Origin: Bosea sp. 29B
GTDB taxonomy: Bacteria; Pseudomonadota; Alphaproteobacteria; Rhizobiales; Beijerinckiaceae
Assembly: GCF_902506165.1 (NCBI RefSeq)
Contig: NZ_LR733817.1
Span: 4,249,027-4,313,026 of the forward strand
DNA: 64,000 bases
Reading direction: 5' to 3'
The notes below the pieces were generated by a model that was not told the DNA's origin, did not search any database, and saw nothing but the letters and a program-made list of their open reading frames with translations. Position numbers and translations under genes: made by a program. This document shows positions 45,774 to 54,237 of the stretch, in pieces (the stretch's first letter is position 1; every line of letters begins with the position of its first letter).

Positions 45774-48700
45774 ATGAACCTCTCGAAGTTCTTCATCGAC
45801 CGGCCGATCTTCGCCGGTGTCCTCTCCGTCCTGATTTTCCTCGCCGGCCTGCTGGCGCTGCGGGCCCTGCCGATCTCGGAATATCCCGAGGTCGTGCCGC
45901 CCACCGTGGTGGTGCGCGCGCAATATCCCGGCGCCAATCCGCGCGTCATCGCCGAGACCGTGGCGACGCCGATCGAGGAGCAGATCAACGGCGTCGAGGG
46001 CATGCTCTACATGTCGAGCCAGGCGACGACCGACGGCGTGATGACGCTGAACGTCACCTTCAAGCTCGGCACCGACCCGGACAAGGCTCAGCAGCTGGTC
46101 CAGAACCGGGTCTCGCAGGCTGAGCCGCGCCTGCCGGAGGAGGTGCGCCGGCTCGGCGTCACCACCATCAAGAGCTCGCCGGACCTGACGATGGTGGTGC
46201 ACATCACCTCGCCGAACGGCCGCTACGACATGACCTATCTGCGCAACTACGCCGTCCTCAACGTCAAGGACCGGCTGGCGCGCATCGACGGCGTCGGCCA
46301 GGTCCAGCTCTTCGGCTCGGGCGACTATTCGATGCGCGTCTGGCTCGACCCGCAAAAGGTTGCCGAGCACGGCCTCTCGCCCTCCGACATCGTCCGCGAA
46401 ATCCGGGCCCAGAACGTCCAGGCTGCTGCCGGCGTCATCGGCGCTTCGCCGAGCGGGCCGGGGCTCGATCTGCAGCTCTCGGTCAATGCGCAAGGCCGCC
46501 TCGCCAGCGAGGAGGAGTTCGGCGAGATCATCGTCAAGACTGCCGCGAGCGGCGCGGTGGTGCGCCTGAAGGACGTCTCCCGCATCGAACTGGGCGCCGC
46601 CGAATACGCGCTGCGCTCGCTGCTCAACGGCAAGTCGGCCGTCGCCGTGCCGGTCTTCCAGGCGCCGAACTCGAACGCCATCGCCATCGCCGACCGCGTC
46701 CAGGAGACGATGCGCGAGATCAAGCAGAACATGCCTGAGGGCGTGGACTACTCAATCGTCTACGACACCACCCAGTTCGTTCGCGCCTCGATCAAGGCGG
46801 TGATCTCGACGCTGCTCGAGGCGATCGCGCTGGTCGTGCTCGTCGTCATCGTCTTCCTGCAGACCTGGCGCGCCTCGATCATCCCGCTCGTCGCCGTGCC
46901 GATCTCGGTCGTCGGCACCTTTGCGGTGATGTACCTCTTCGGCTTCTCGATCAATGCGCTCTCGCTGTTCGGCCTCGTGCTGGCGATCGGCATCGTCGTC
47001 GACGACGCCATCGTCGTGGTCGAGAACGTCGAGCGCAACATCGAGAACGGCCTGTCCCCGCGCGAAGCCACCTACAAGGCGATGCGCGAGGTCTCCGGCC
47101 CGATCATTGCGATCGCGCTCGTCCTCGTCGCAGTCTTCGTCCCGCTCGCCTTCATCAGCGGCCTGACCGGCCAGTTCTACCGCCAGTTCGCGCTCACCAT
47201 CGCGATCTCGACGGTGATCTCGGCGATCAACTCGCTGACCCTGTCGCCGGCGCTCGCCGCACTGCTGCTGCGTGGCCATGACGCCCCCAAGGATGCGCTG
47301 ACCCGCGGCATGGACTTCCTGTTCGGCTGGTTCTTCCGCGGCTTCAACCGCTTCTTCAACCGCAGCTCCGAAGCCTATGGCGGCGGCGTCACCCGCATCC
47401 TCGGCCGCAAGACCGTGATGCTCGTGGTCTATGCCGGCCTCGTCGGCCTGACCGTCATGCTCTTCCAGAAGGTGCCGTCGGGCTTCGTGCCGGGCCAGGA
47501 CAAGCAGTACCTCGTCGGCTTCGCCCAGCTGCCCGACGCGGCGACGCTCGACCGCACCGAGGACGTCATCCGCAGGATGGACGCGATCGCGCTGAAGCAT
47601 CCCGGCGTCGAGAACGCGATCTCCTTCCCGGGCCTGTCGATCAACGGCTTCACCAATTCGTCCAATGCCGGCATCGTCTTCGTCGGCCTGAAGCCCTTCG
47701 ACCAGCGCAAGGACCCTTCGCTCTCGGGCAACGCCGTCGCCATGCAGCTCAACACGGAGTTCGCCGGCATCAAGGAGGCGTTCATCGCGATGTTCCCGCC
47801 GCCGCCCGTCCAGGGCCTCGGCACCATCGGCGGCTTCAAGCTGCAGATCGAGGATCGGGCCGGCCTCGGCTACAAGGCGCTCGACGAGGCGACCAAGGCC
47901 TTCATGGCCAAGGCCGCCGTGGCGCCCGAGCTCGCCGGCATGTTCTCGAGCTTCCAGGTCAACGTGCCCCAGCTCTATGCCGACATCGACCGCACCAAGG
48001 CGCGCCAGCTCGGCGTTCCCGTCACCGATGTCTTCGAGACGCTGCAGATCTATCTGGGCTCGTCCTATGTGAACGACTTCAACAAGTTCGGCCGCACCTA
48101 CACGGTGCGCGTCCAGGCCGATGCGCCCTACCGCGCCTATCAGGAGGATATCGGCAAGCTCAAGGTCCGCTCGAATTCGGGCGAGATGGTCCCGCTCTCG
48201 GCCGTGCTCAACGTGCGCACCGATGCCGGCCCCGAACGCGCCATGCGCTATAACGGCTTCCTCAGCGCCGACATCAATGCCGGCCCGGCCCCGGGCTTCT
48301 CCTCGGGCCAGGCGCAGGACGCCGTCACCCGCATCGCCGCCGAGACCCTGCCCAAGGGCTTCGCCTTCGAATGGACCGAGCTGACCTATCAGGAGATCCT
48401 GGCCGGCAATTCCGCCATCCTGGTCTTCCCGGTCGCGATCCTGCTCGTCTTCCTGGTGCTGGCAGCGCAATACGAGAGCCTGACCCTGCCGGTGGCGATC
48501 CTCCTGATCATCCCGATGGGCCTGCTCGCGGCGATGGCCGGCGTCTGGTGGAGCGGCGGCGACAACAACGTCTTCACCCAGATCGGCCTCGTCGTCCTGG
48601 TCGGACTATCGGCCAAGAACGCCATCCTGATCGTCGAATTCGCGCGCGAGCTCGAATTCGAGGGCAGGACGCCGGTCGAGGCCGCGATCGAGGCCAGCCG

Positions 48701-48956
48701 CCTGCGCCTGCGGCCGATCCTGATGACCTCGCTCGCCTTCGTCATGGGCGTGGTGCCCCTCGTGCTCTCGACCGGGGCGGGCGCCGAGATGCGCCAGGCC
48801 ATGGGCATCGCGGTCTTCGCCGGCATGATCGGCGTCACCGCCTTCGGCATCTTCCTGACGCCGGTCTTCTACGTGCTGATGCGGAAGTTGTCGGGGAACA
48901 AGCCGCTCAGGCAGCATGGGGTGGAGGAGAAGGGGGAGATGGCTGAGGCGGCGTGA
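45774..48956 (+). CDS. Multidrug efflux RND transporter permease (HAE-1 family)
   Basis: A 1060-residue inner-membrane pump. It has twelve transmembrane helices (1 near residues 10-30, 2-6 near 340-500, 7 near 545, 8-12 near 880-1040) and two large periplasmic loops. The proton-relay Asp pair is in GIVVDDAIVVVEN near residue 405. It begins FFIDRPIFAGVLSVLIFLAG as in MexF/BepE-type pumps. It exports hydrophobic drugs or metabolites with the adaptor upstream. Control is probably by the LysR gene at 42478-43458. Confidence 0.95.
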   Translation: MNLSKFFIDRPIFAGVLSVLIFLAGLLALRALPISEYPEVVPPTVVVRAQYPGANPRVIAETVATPIEEQINGVEGMLYMSSQATTDGVMTLNVTFKLGTDPDKAQQLVQNRVSQAEPRLPEEVRRLGVTTIKSSPDLTMVVHITSPNGRYDMTYLRNYAVLNVKDRLARIDGVGQVQLFGSGDYSMRVWLDPQKVAEHGLSPSDIVREIRAQNVQAAAGVIGASPSGPGLDLQLSVNAQGRLASEEEFGEIIVKTAASGAVVRLKDVSRIELGAAEYALRSLLNGKSAVAVPVFQAPNSNAIAIADRVQETMREIKQNMPEGVDYSIVYDTTQFVRASIKAVISTLLEAIALVVLVVIVFLQTWRASIIPLVAVPISVVGTFAVMYLFGFSINALSLFGLVLAIGIVVDDAIVVVENVERNIENGLSPREATYKAMREVSGPIIAIALVLVAVFVPLAFISGLTGQFYRQFALTIAISTVISAINSLTLSPALAALLLRGHDAPKDALTRGMDFLFGWFFRGFNRFFNRSSEAYGGGVTRILGRKTVMLVVYAGLVGLTVMLFQKVPSGFVPGQDKQYLVGFAQLPDAATLDRTEDVIRRMDAIALKHPGVENAISFPGLSINGFTNSSNAGIVFVGLKPFDQRKDPSLSGNAVAMQLNTEFAGIKEAFIAMFPPPPVQGLGTIGGFKLQIEDRAGLGYKALDEATKAFMAKAAVAPELAGMFSSFQVNVPQLYADIDRTKARQLGVPVTDVFETLQIYLGSSYVNDFNKFGRTYTVRVQADAPYRAYQEDIGKLKVRSNSGEMVPLSAVLNVRTDAGPERAMRYNGFLSADINAGPAPGFSSGQAQDAVTRIAAETLPKGFAFEWTELTYQEILAGNSAILVFPVAILLVFLVLAAQYESLTLPVAILLIIPMGLLAAMAGVWWSGGDNNVFTQIGLVVLVGLSAKNAILIVEFARELEFEGRTPVEAAIEASRLRLRPILMTSLAFVMGVVPLVLSTGAGAEMRQAMGIAVFAGMIGVTAFGIFLTPVFYVLMRKLSGNKPLRQHGVEEKGEMAEAA

Positions 48957-48963
48957 GGAGTGG

Positions 48964-48998
48964 CCGGCGGGGTTGCGGGTGGCCGCGACCCCTGCCGG
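48964..48998 (+). terminator. Terminator after the RND pump gene
   Basis: An imperfect 15-bp stem, CCGGCGGGGTTGCGG (48964-48978) with CCGCGACCCCTGCCGG (48983-48998), closed by GTGG and followed by a pyrimidine-rich TTCTCTT. It starts seven bases after the pump stop and separates it from the convergent tcmP gene. Confidence 0.65.
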
Positions 48999-49010
48999 AA
49001 TGGCCTTCTC

Positions 49011-49946
49011 TTATCGATCGGCGGGCTTTTTTCGCGATGCTTTAATCTCGTCACCTTTCCCGAGGACGTGTTTTGCGCCGTCGAGTCCTTTCGGATGAGG
49101 GCCTGCCCATATGAGGTAGTAGAGATGCCCGCCTTTAGTGTTGCGGATTAGCCGCGCCGGCGACACGTGGCCGAAGGTGTCCTTGAGCCGCTGAAGATAC
49201 CAAGAGAGCAGGCGTTTCCCGCTGTCGTCCAACTTGGTCGTGCTCGACCCGAAGAGGTCGTCTTTCGCCTCATAGGCGTGTTCGCGCCAATCCGGTGAAC
49301 CGAAGAACTCGTCCAATGTTGCGGCCCAGTTGGCGGGGACGTCGCCAGTCCTGACCAGAAACCGCTGAATGGCCATACCGAGTGGAAAGTTGATGATGAC
49401 TTCGAATACCCTGGTCTTGGCCAGTGCCTCGAGTGTCGACCACGGGATGTGCATGCCGAATGGGTCGACGAACACCACCCCGCGATATGATCGCCAAATG
49501 CCTTTGGAGGCTAGGATCGCGAGCAGTTCCGTCGATGCGTCGCCTTCACGGACGATGATGCGACGCTTGTCCCCGTACTCCTCCGCGAGCGCGTTCAATT
49601 CGGCGACGCGGACCGGGTTACGCTCGATGAAGGTGTAGCTGCTAAATGGGTTGGCGATGTCGAGCGCGACCCGCGGCGAGCCCTTCAGGAACTCGCCAGC
49701 TTCTTCCACGGCCTCGACCATTGGGACAACGTCGTCGAAGAAATTCTCGGGTTGTGGGTTGGAAGCCTTGGGCACCTGCCGGACTTTTGATCGTCCCGGA
49801 CCGGCAAACGCGTCGATGTAGATGGTGCCCCTCAGCCAGTGCTGGTTCTTGAGCACCTTCGTGTAGAAATCGAGGTATTCCCCGAGTGCGCCCAGCTTTT
49901 CGCGGGCCCAAGGACCTACGCTGCCGTCGCTTGATTTGCTGCTCAT
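49011..49946 (-). CDS. tcmP: Three-Cys-motif partner protein TcmP
   Basis: A 311-residue protein of the TcmP family, named for genomic association with three-Cys-motif proteins. The N-terminal basic segment WAREKLGALGEYLDFYTKVL is followed by YIDAFAGPG (residues 43-51), resembling the SAM-binding motif I of DNA methyltransferases. VFVDPFGMHIP (residues 159-168) sits where DPPY-type motif IV would be. It may thus be a Rossmann nucleic-acid-modifying enzyme, but activity is unproven. ATG 49946 overlaps the stop of the Gp37/Gp68-like gene by four bases. Codons and base content are visibly AT-richer than flanking genes, suggesting transfer. Confidence 0.85.
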   Translation of the reverse strand: MSSKSSDGSVGPWAREKLGALGEYLDFYTKVLKNQHWLRGTIYIDAFAGPGRSKVRQVPKASNPQPENFFDDVVPMVEAVEEAGEFLKGSPRVALDIANPFSSYTFIERNPVRVAELNALAEEYGDKRRIIVREGDASTELLAILASKGIWRSYRGVVFVDPFGMHIPWSTLEALAKTRVFEVIINFPLGMAIQRFLVRTGDVPANWAATLDEFFGSPDWREHAYEAKDDLFGSSTTKLDDSGKRLLSWYLQRLKDTFGHVSPARLIRNTKGGHLYYLIWAGPHPKGLDGAKHVLGKGDEIKASRKKPADR

Positions 49947-50695
49947 TCGGCGGCGACTCTGCATCCCGTTACGTTAGTTGCAGGGAACTCGCTCCACTCG
50001 CGGCCGTCTAGGGTCCGACCTCCAGATTTGGGCCGGAATCCCCCCCATTGTTTGAAAAAGAACGCTACGCCGGCTTGCTGACACTGGTCGCGGACCTCAC
50101 GGACCCATTCCGGGTCCATTGGACGGGCACGGGGGCCACTCTCGCCTCCGACGATAACCCAATCGATCCCATTGAGGTCCAGCGGCCCGATCGGCCCAAT
50201 CAGAGGCTCGATCGACAGGAAGCGGGTACCGGCCGGCGTGTCTTGAAGGTGTCGAACGCGCGATTTGCGGGCACCGTCCTCGACGGATACGCCACACCAG
50301 ATATGCAGTGGGCCTCGGCCGTCTCCGTACCGACGGCGAAGAAAATCCCGCATCAGTGACGACCGCTTAGTCAGCATCTGGAACGTGTGCCAATTCGCCA
50401 GTTCCATGGTGTCGAACACTTTCGAGATGAGACTGTCCGGCACATCCTTGTGGAACAGGTCGGACATCGAGTTCACGAAGATCATCTTCGGCTGCCGCCA
50501 ACCGAGTGGCTGCTCCAAGCGTTCGGGCCGGAGCGTCAAATCGAATCCGTGTTCGAACGCGTTTCCAGGCACGCCGCGAAAGCGCTCCGAGAACCGTTCC
50601 GCGTAGCAGTTATCGCAGCCGGGACTGATCTTCGTGCACCCGGTGACCGGGTTCCACGTAGCGTCGGTCCACTCGATCGATGTGTCCTGCGCCAT
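49943..50695 (-). CDS. Phage Gp37/Gp68-like three-Cys-motif protein (DUF5131)
   Basis: A 250-residue protein of the DUF5131 (phage Gp37/Gp68) family. The three cysteines lie at residues 20, 27 and 30 in GCTKISPGCDNCYAERF, a C-x6-C-x2-C arrangement resembling an iron-sulfur radical-SAM site. IFVNSMSDLFH and WVIVGGESGPRARPM follow, and the latter resembles the TIM-barrel end of radical-SAM proteins. It is coupled by an ATGA overlap to tcmP. No phage structural, integrase or replication gene is nearby, so this is a free-standing two-gene cassette. The function is unknown; a role in nucleic-acid modification or defence is only inference. Confidence 0.85.
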   Translation of the reverse strand: MAQDTSIEWTDATWNPVTGCTKISPGCDNCYAERFSERFRGVPGNAFEHGFDLTLRPERLEQPLGWRQPKMIFVNSMSDLFHKDVPDSLISKVFDTMELANWHTFQMLTKRSSLMRDFLRRRYGDGRGPLHIWCGVSVEDGARKSRVRHLQDTPAGTRFLSIEPLIGPIGPLDLNGIDWVIVGGESGPRARPMDPEWVREVRDQCQQAGVAFFFKQWGGFRPKSGGRTLDGREWSEFPATNVTGCRVAAE

Positions 50696-50719
50696 ATGTC
50701 ACCTAGAACATAAAGAGAA

Positions 50720-50738
50720 CATGATGGCAATTATCATG
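50720..50738 (-). promoter_or_regulatory. AT-rich promoter region and dyad of the tcmP cassette
   Basis: CATGAT (50720-50725) and ATCATG (50733-50738) are perfect 6-bp arms around GGCAATT. The 60 bases upstream of the cassette start at 50695 are strikingly AT-rich against the surrounding DNA. The dyad is 25-43 bp upstream of the start codon, where it would overlap promoter elements. No regulator is encoded adjacent. Confidence 0.45.
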
Positions 50739-50770
50739 GTGAGCAAAAGGTTAACGAATGTCCCCCGGCC

Positions 50771-51018
50771 CGTCGCGCCTTCGTGCATGGCGGGGTTCTC
50801 GTCGTCCGCGCTACAACGGCACATCGCCTCGGCGCAGTAGCGCCGGGCGACGACGCGTAGGGAAGGGGACCAGCCGATCCTGTGCGGGATGACGCGGATG
50901 CTCGGGCGCGACTTGGACAGCAACGACGCCGAGGGGCTGCAGAGCTACGCAGGCTCCGCGGCGACGGCGCTGAGGCCTGAGCGCGGCGGAAGGTTGACCG
51001 GCATCGCATCGAGACAGG
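50771..51018 (+). repeat. Dispersed direct repeat, copy A
   Basis: A 248-bp segment from CGTCGCGCCTTCGTG to the CATCGAGACAGG end. It is shared in the same orientation with copies B (53870-54117) and C (59024-59277). Long stretches are identical by eye, such as CCGCGCTACAACGGCACATC and GCGACGACGCCGAGGGGCTG-like blocks. It fills most of the 384-bp gap (50696-51079) between the three-Cys cassette and the GNAT gene. Short open frames inside differ between copies, so coding is unlikely. Its right end resembles the first codons of the DUF3108 gene found intact at copy C. Confidence 0.75.
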
Positions 51019-51079
51019 GCCATGTTCACCGGAGGCCGCGCTACCGCCATGTCGCGAAAGGGCTCAACCCGCAGCGCGG

Positions 51080-52351
51080 TCACTTTCCCGGGCGCAAGCC
51101 GCGCCAAGACGCGCGCACCGTATCGCGCGCGGCCTTCAGCCAGCTTCGTCCGCGACGATAGGCTAGTTCGACGATCATGAAGAGCGTGCCCGAAACGGAG
51201 CCGCCGCGGCGGGCGTCGATGACGATGTCGACCAGTTCGAGCCGCTCCGGCCAGATCGCGGCGTGAAACGAGGTCTCCGAGCCATTGCAGCTGTCGAAGC
51301 TCGCCAGCGCGGGATCGGACAGGAATGTCGCCGTCACCTGTTCCGAGAGTTGGCGCCCGGGCCCGAAGCTGGCGAACGCCTCGTCATAGGCCATCTTCCA
51401 GCCGAAGGCGCGTGAACCGGAGCGAAGCCAGATCGAGAAGGCAATCCAGCGCTCGCCCTGCCGCAAGCCCTCGATGCTCGCGCATCCGGCTCGCACCAGA
51501 CCGTCGATCATCTCCGTCGCGAACGGCTCCAGCGCCGGATCGAGCCGTATCGCCCAGCCGCTGTGCTCCATCCGGCCCTTCCAACCGCTCGCCTCGATCT
51601 CGAGGAAGGCCCGGAACGCCTCCGCGATCTCCGAGCCGCGCGCCAGGGCGACAGGCTCGATGCCGGCCTCCGCCAGGCGTCTGCTTCTCCTGCGGAAACT
51701 CTGCCTCTGCTTCGCGGAGGCTTCCTGATGCCCTGAGATTTCTCCGTCGGCTTGACGCGTCAGAATGGCTCGCCGCCGCCGTCCCACCACCATTGCGCGG
51801 GAGCGCCGCCGGGCGAGAACGTCGCGCAGGCAGGGCAGCAATCGCTCGTCAGCATTCAGATCAGACGCGACGATGGTCCCGGGAAGGTTCGGCTGATCGG
51901 CGATGGCGTCCAGCAGCTTGTCGAGAACATCCGGGGCTAGGCTCGCATCGACGACGGGCGTCCCCGCGAAGACGAGCCGGTTCAGCGCCGTATCGAGAAC
52001 CTTGAAGAAGCCGCGCCGCTCCGCGAACTCGCCCAGAAGCCAGGCGCCGACGAGCACGCGCCGGAGCCCGGATATCCGCCAGGCCAGCGCAACGATGACA
52101 GGCCGCCCACCATGCCGCTCGGCTGCGAGCGCGACGGCGGGGTGCATGTAGACGTTTGGGATCAGGGCGCGGCGGACGAGATCGTCCCAGTCATCCTGAT
52201 ACCGCGCGAAATCCGAAGCGGTGACGATCTCCGATTCAAGCCTCTCAGCCTGGTCCAGCCTTGGGGCAGGATGGCCTCGGACTGCCCCGGAGGAACGCGG
52301 CAGGCGGGAGGTTTGGTCGCCGCGCCACACCGTGCCCGACTGCCTGTCCAT
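51080..52351 (-). CDS. GNAT-family acyltransferase (CelD/BcsL-like)
   Basis: A protein of about 423 residues with the FemAB/CelD-like GNAT fold. The segment FLEIEASGWKGRMEHSGWAI, after the basic helix KQRQSFRRRSRRL, is characteristic of this acyltransferase family. Family members are linked to exopolysaccharide or cell-envelope modification. The start is uncertain: ATG 52351 is chosen, with TTG 52390 also possible, and neither has a clear ribosome site. It is divergent from an ATP-grasp gene, and the pair is bracketed by repeat copies A and B. The C terminus is strongly basic (WLKAARDTVRASWRGLRPGK). Confidence 0.78.
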   Translation of the reverse strand: MDRQSGTVWRGDQTSRLPRSSGAVRGHPAPRLDQAERLESEIVTASDFARYQDDWDDLVRRALIPNVYMHPAVALAAERHGGRPVIVALAWRISGLRRVLVGAWLLGEFAERRGFFKVLDTALNRLVFAGTPVVDASLAPDVLDKLLDAIADQPNLPGTIVASDLNADERLLPCLRDVLARRRSRAMVVGRRRRAILTRQADGEISGHQEASAKQRQSFRRRSRRLAEAGIEPVALARGSEIAEAFRAFLEIEASGWKGRMEHSGWAIRLDPALEPFATEMIDGLVRAGCASIEGLRQGERWIAFSIWLRSGSRAFGWKMAYDEAFASFGPGRQLSEQVTATFLSDPALASFDSCNGSETSFHAAIWPERLELVDIVIDARRGGSVSGTLFMIVELAYRRGRSWLKAARDTVRASWRGLRPGK

Positions 52352-52584
52352 TCTGTCGAGAGGATTGGCTTCGTCCACCGGCGACCCCAAGGACCGAATG
52401 CGTTGTCACATGATCTACGAAGGCTTCGCGCCTTCCAGAGATCAATCGGCTTAACACTATTGGTTCGTGGGCAGATCGGTTGCGGCGGGGTGACAAGCAG
52501 GCAAATATGGGGAGATACGATAAACGAAAAGAATTTTGAGATGTGCTCCATTCTCATTTGGCGCCCGCAGCGGGAGGTCGAGCA

Positions 52585-53685
52585 ATGAGCGGCCGCGCAG
52601 TCCTTTTGGCGGATAGGTTTCGGATGGAGTATAGGATACTGAAGGCAGTATCCTCATATTTCGACGATATTCATATCATCGGAACTGGTGATGGGGCTTG
52701 GCTCAAGCATTCCAGACACTGCTATGCCTTTCATGATTTGGGAAAACCGTTCGCACTTGCCGGTCCTAGCGAGGCGTCCGCGATCGATCGATACGCGAAA
52801 GATCATCAAATCTCCTGCATCCTCCCGACTTGCGGCCATACCACGCGTTTTCTTGCGACCTATCCGGACAGGTTCGAGACACCGTGCTTTCCTGTTCCTG
52901 CCGGGGAGGCATTCGATTTGCTGAACAACAAGCTGACCTTTCATCGGCTCTGCCGCGACCTCGAACTGCCCGTGCCGGGCACGAAACTCTTCGAGACCTG
53001 GTCCGAGCTGCGCGCCGCCGCCGCGACGGGAGAACTGAGCTACCCCTTCATCGTCAAGCCGACGAACCTCGATGGCGGATGGGGGGTACGCAGGATCAAC
53101 GGGCCGGAGGATCTGCGCGGGCGGATCGCCTACAGCCCGATCCTTGTACAGGACTTCATCCCCGGCCGGGATCTCTGCGTCTTCTATCTGTGCGAGCGCG
53201 GAAAGATCACGGGCCAGGTGGCCTACACCTTTGCGCGCCATGGTATTCGTTTCGTTCGACGTCCCAATGTCGATGCTTTCAGCCGGGTCGTCGCGGCGCA
53301 TCTTCGGCTCGATGGGGTGATCGGGTTCGACCTGCGCGAACGAACGGATGGCCAGGTCTTTTTCATCGAGAGCAATCCGCGCTTCTGGTTCCGGATGGAC
53401 GTCATGGCGCTCGCGGGCCTGGATTTCGTCCGGGCGGCCTTGACGAAGGAGCCCCTGGGCAAGGGGCTGGCGGACGGGCTGGAGTTGAGGAATCGCGGCC
53501 GCCTCTTCAAGGCGGCCGTGCTGCCCTGGCGGCTCAACTGGTTGGAGCGGCGCGTCATTCTTGAACTCGCCCGCGATCCGTTGCTGCCGCTCCTCGAAAT
53601 GCTGGGCAGAACGAAACCCGCCGGTCCGCCTCTGCCGCGGGATCAGACCATTGTGACGATCCCGGCGAACGTCACGCCGTACTGA
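52585..53685 (+). CDS. ATP-grasp domain protein
   Basis: A 366-residue ATP-grasp enzyme of the carbamoyl-phosphate-synthase-like type. YPFIVKPTNLDGGWGV binds ATP, VQDFIPGRDL follows, and GFDLRERTDGQVFFIESNPRFW carries the metal ligands. Such proteins ligate a carboxylate to an amine or thiol. ATG 52585 follows GGGAGGTCG. The first 80 codons use AT-rich codons much more than the rest. A perfect 9-bp hairpin lies at 52633-52654. The divergent GNAT partner suggests a two-enzyme tailoring pair, for example for an envelope polymer or small peptide, but the product is unknown. Confidence 0.8.
   Translation: MSGRAVLLADRFRMEYRILKAVSSYFDDIHIIGTGDGAWLKHSRHCYAFHDLGKPFALAGPSEASAIDRYAKDHQISCILPTCGHTTRFLATYPDRFETPCFPVPAGEAFDLLNNKLTFHRLCRDLELPVPGTKLFETWSELRAAAATGELSYPFIVKPTNLDGGWGVRRINGPEDLRGRIAYSPILVQDFIPGRDLCVFYLCERGKITGQVAYTFARHGIRFVRRPNVDAFSRVVAAHLRLDGVIGFDLRERTDGQVFFIESNPRFWFRMDVMALAGLDFVRAALTKEPLGKGLADGLELRNRGRLFKAAVLPWRLNWLERRVILELARDPLLPLLEMLGRTKPAGPPLPRDQTIVTIPANVTPY
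52633..52654 (+). promoter_or_regulatory. Hairpin in the 5' coding region of the ATP-grasp gene
   Basis: AGGATACTG (52633-52641) and CAGTATCCT (52646-52654) are perfect 9-bp complements with an AAGG loop, starting 48 bases after the ATG. An intragenic dyad this strong near a start codon could be an operator or affect early translation. Confidence 0.3.
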
Positions 53686-53715
53686 CCGGACGTCGCTGCC
53701 AGCGTGTTGCCGTCG

Positions 53716-53869
53716 GTTTCCTGATCTCGGCGGGGGCGCTGGCGTGCAGGTGCTCGGCCCGCCGATGGAGCGAGGCGCCCGGCCAGAGGAGTCGATGAAG
53801 GACGGCGTCACGTTTTCGAAGAGCCCGCCGGCACCGAGGCCCTGCATAACCCGATCCGCGACTGCGACG
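53716..53869 (-). pseudogene. Decayed acyl-CoA dehydrogenase 3' fragment (tail B)
   Basis: Read on the minus strand, this stretch gives MQGLGAGGLFENV and related pieces. They align with the C terminus of the intact acyl-CoA dehydrogenase at 63511-64000 (MQVFGAGGLSNDT, then FIYSWGRALRFIDGP, then the KKRKESGRNAF end). DNA blocks such as GATCTCGGCG and GCAGGTG are shared. The fragment is frameshifted and short. It lies immediately before repeat copy B, as tail C does before copy C. Confidence 0.6.
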
Positions 53870-54117
53870 CGTCGCGCCTTCGTGCATGGCGGGGCTCTCC
53901 TCGTCCGCGCTACAACGGCACATCGCCTCGGCCCTATGACACCGGGCGGTCACGCGGAGGGAAGGGGACCTGCCGGTCCTGTGCGGGATGATGCGGATGC
54001 TCGGGCGCGACTTCGATAGCGACGACGCCGAGGGGCTGCGAGGCTGTGCAGTCTCGCCGGCCGTGGCGATGATGCCTGAGCGCGGCGGGAGGTTGACCGG
54101 CATCGCAGCGAGACAGG
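53870..54117 (+). repeat. Dispersed direct repeat, copy B
   Basis: Same boundaries and same 248-bp length as copy A, same orientation. It lies in the 552-bp gap between the ATP-grasp gene and the threonine-synthase-like gene. Nothing else was recognised in that gap except tail B to its left and about 120 bp of GC-rich DNA with a GGGGGAG ribosome site to its right. Confidence 0.75.
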
Positions 54118-54237
54118 CACGCAGGGCGGCCCATCGCAAACGGGAGCGGTGCCGGCCGGCGTTTTCGGTCTAGGCTGACGCCGTGGCGGCCTTGCGGGGG
54201 CAGGGCGGCCGGCCGACAGCCTGGGGGAGTGCTCGCG

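Noticed and set aside
43572..46493. A 973-codon open frame on the minus strand across the hydrolase and RND genes
   Set aside because: Shadow of the hydrolase, adaptor and pump genes; no ribosome site or recognisable domain.
50889..51161. Short ORFs inside repeats A and B (such as the MMRMLGRDFDSDDAEG frame of copy B)
   Set aside because: The frame is interrupted or shifted between copies A, B and C, and the alternative strand is open as well, so the repeat is judged non-coding.
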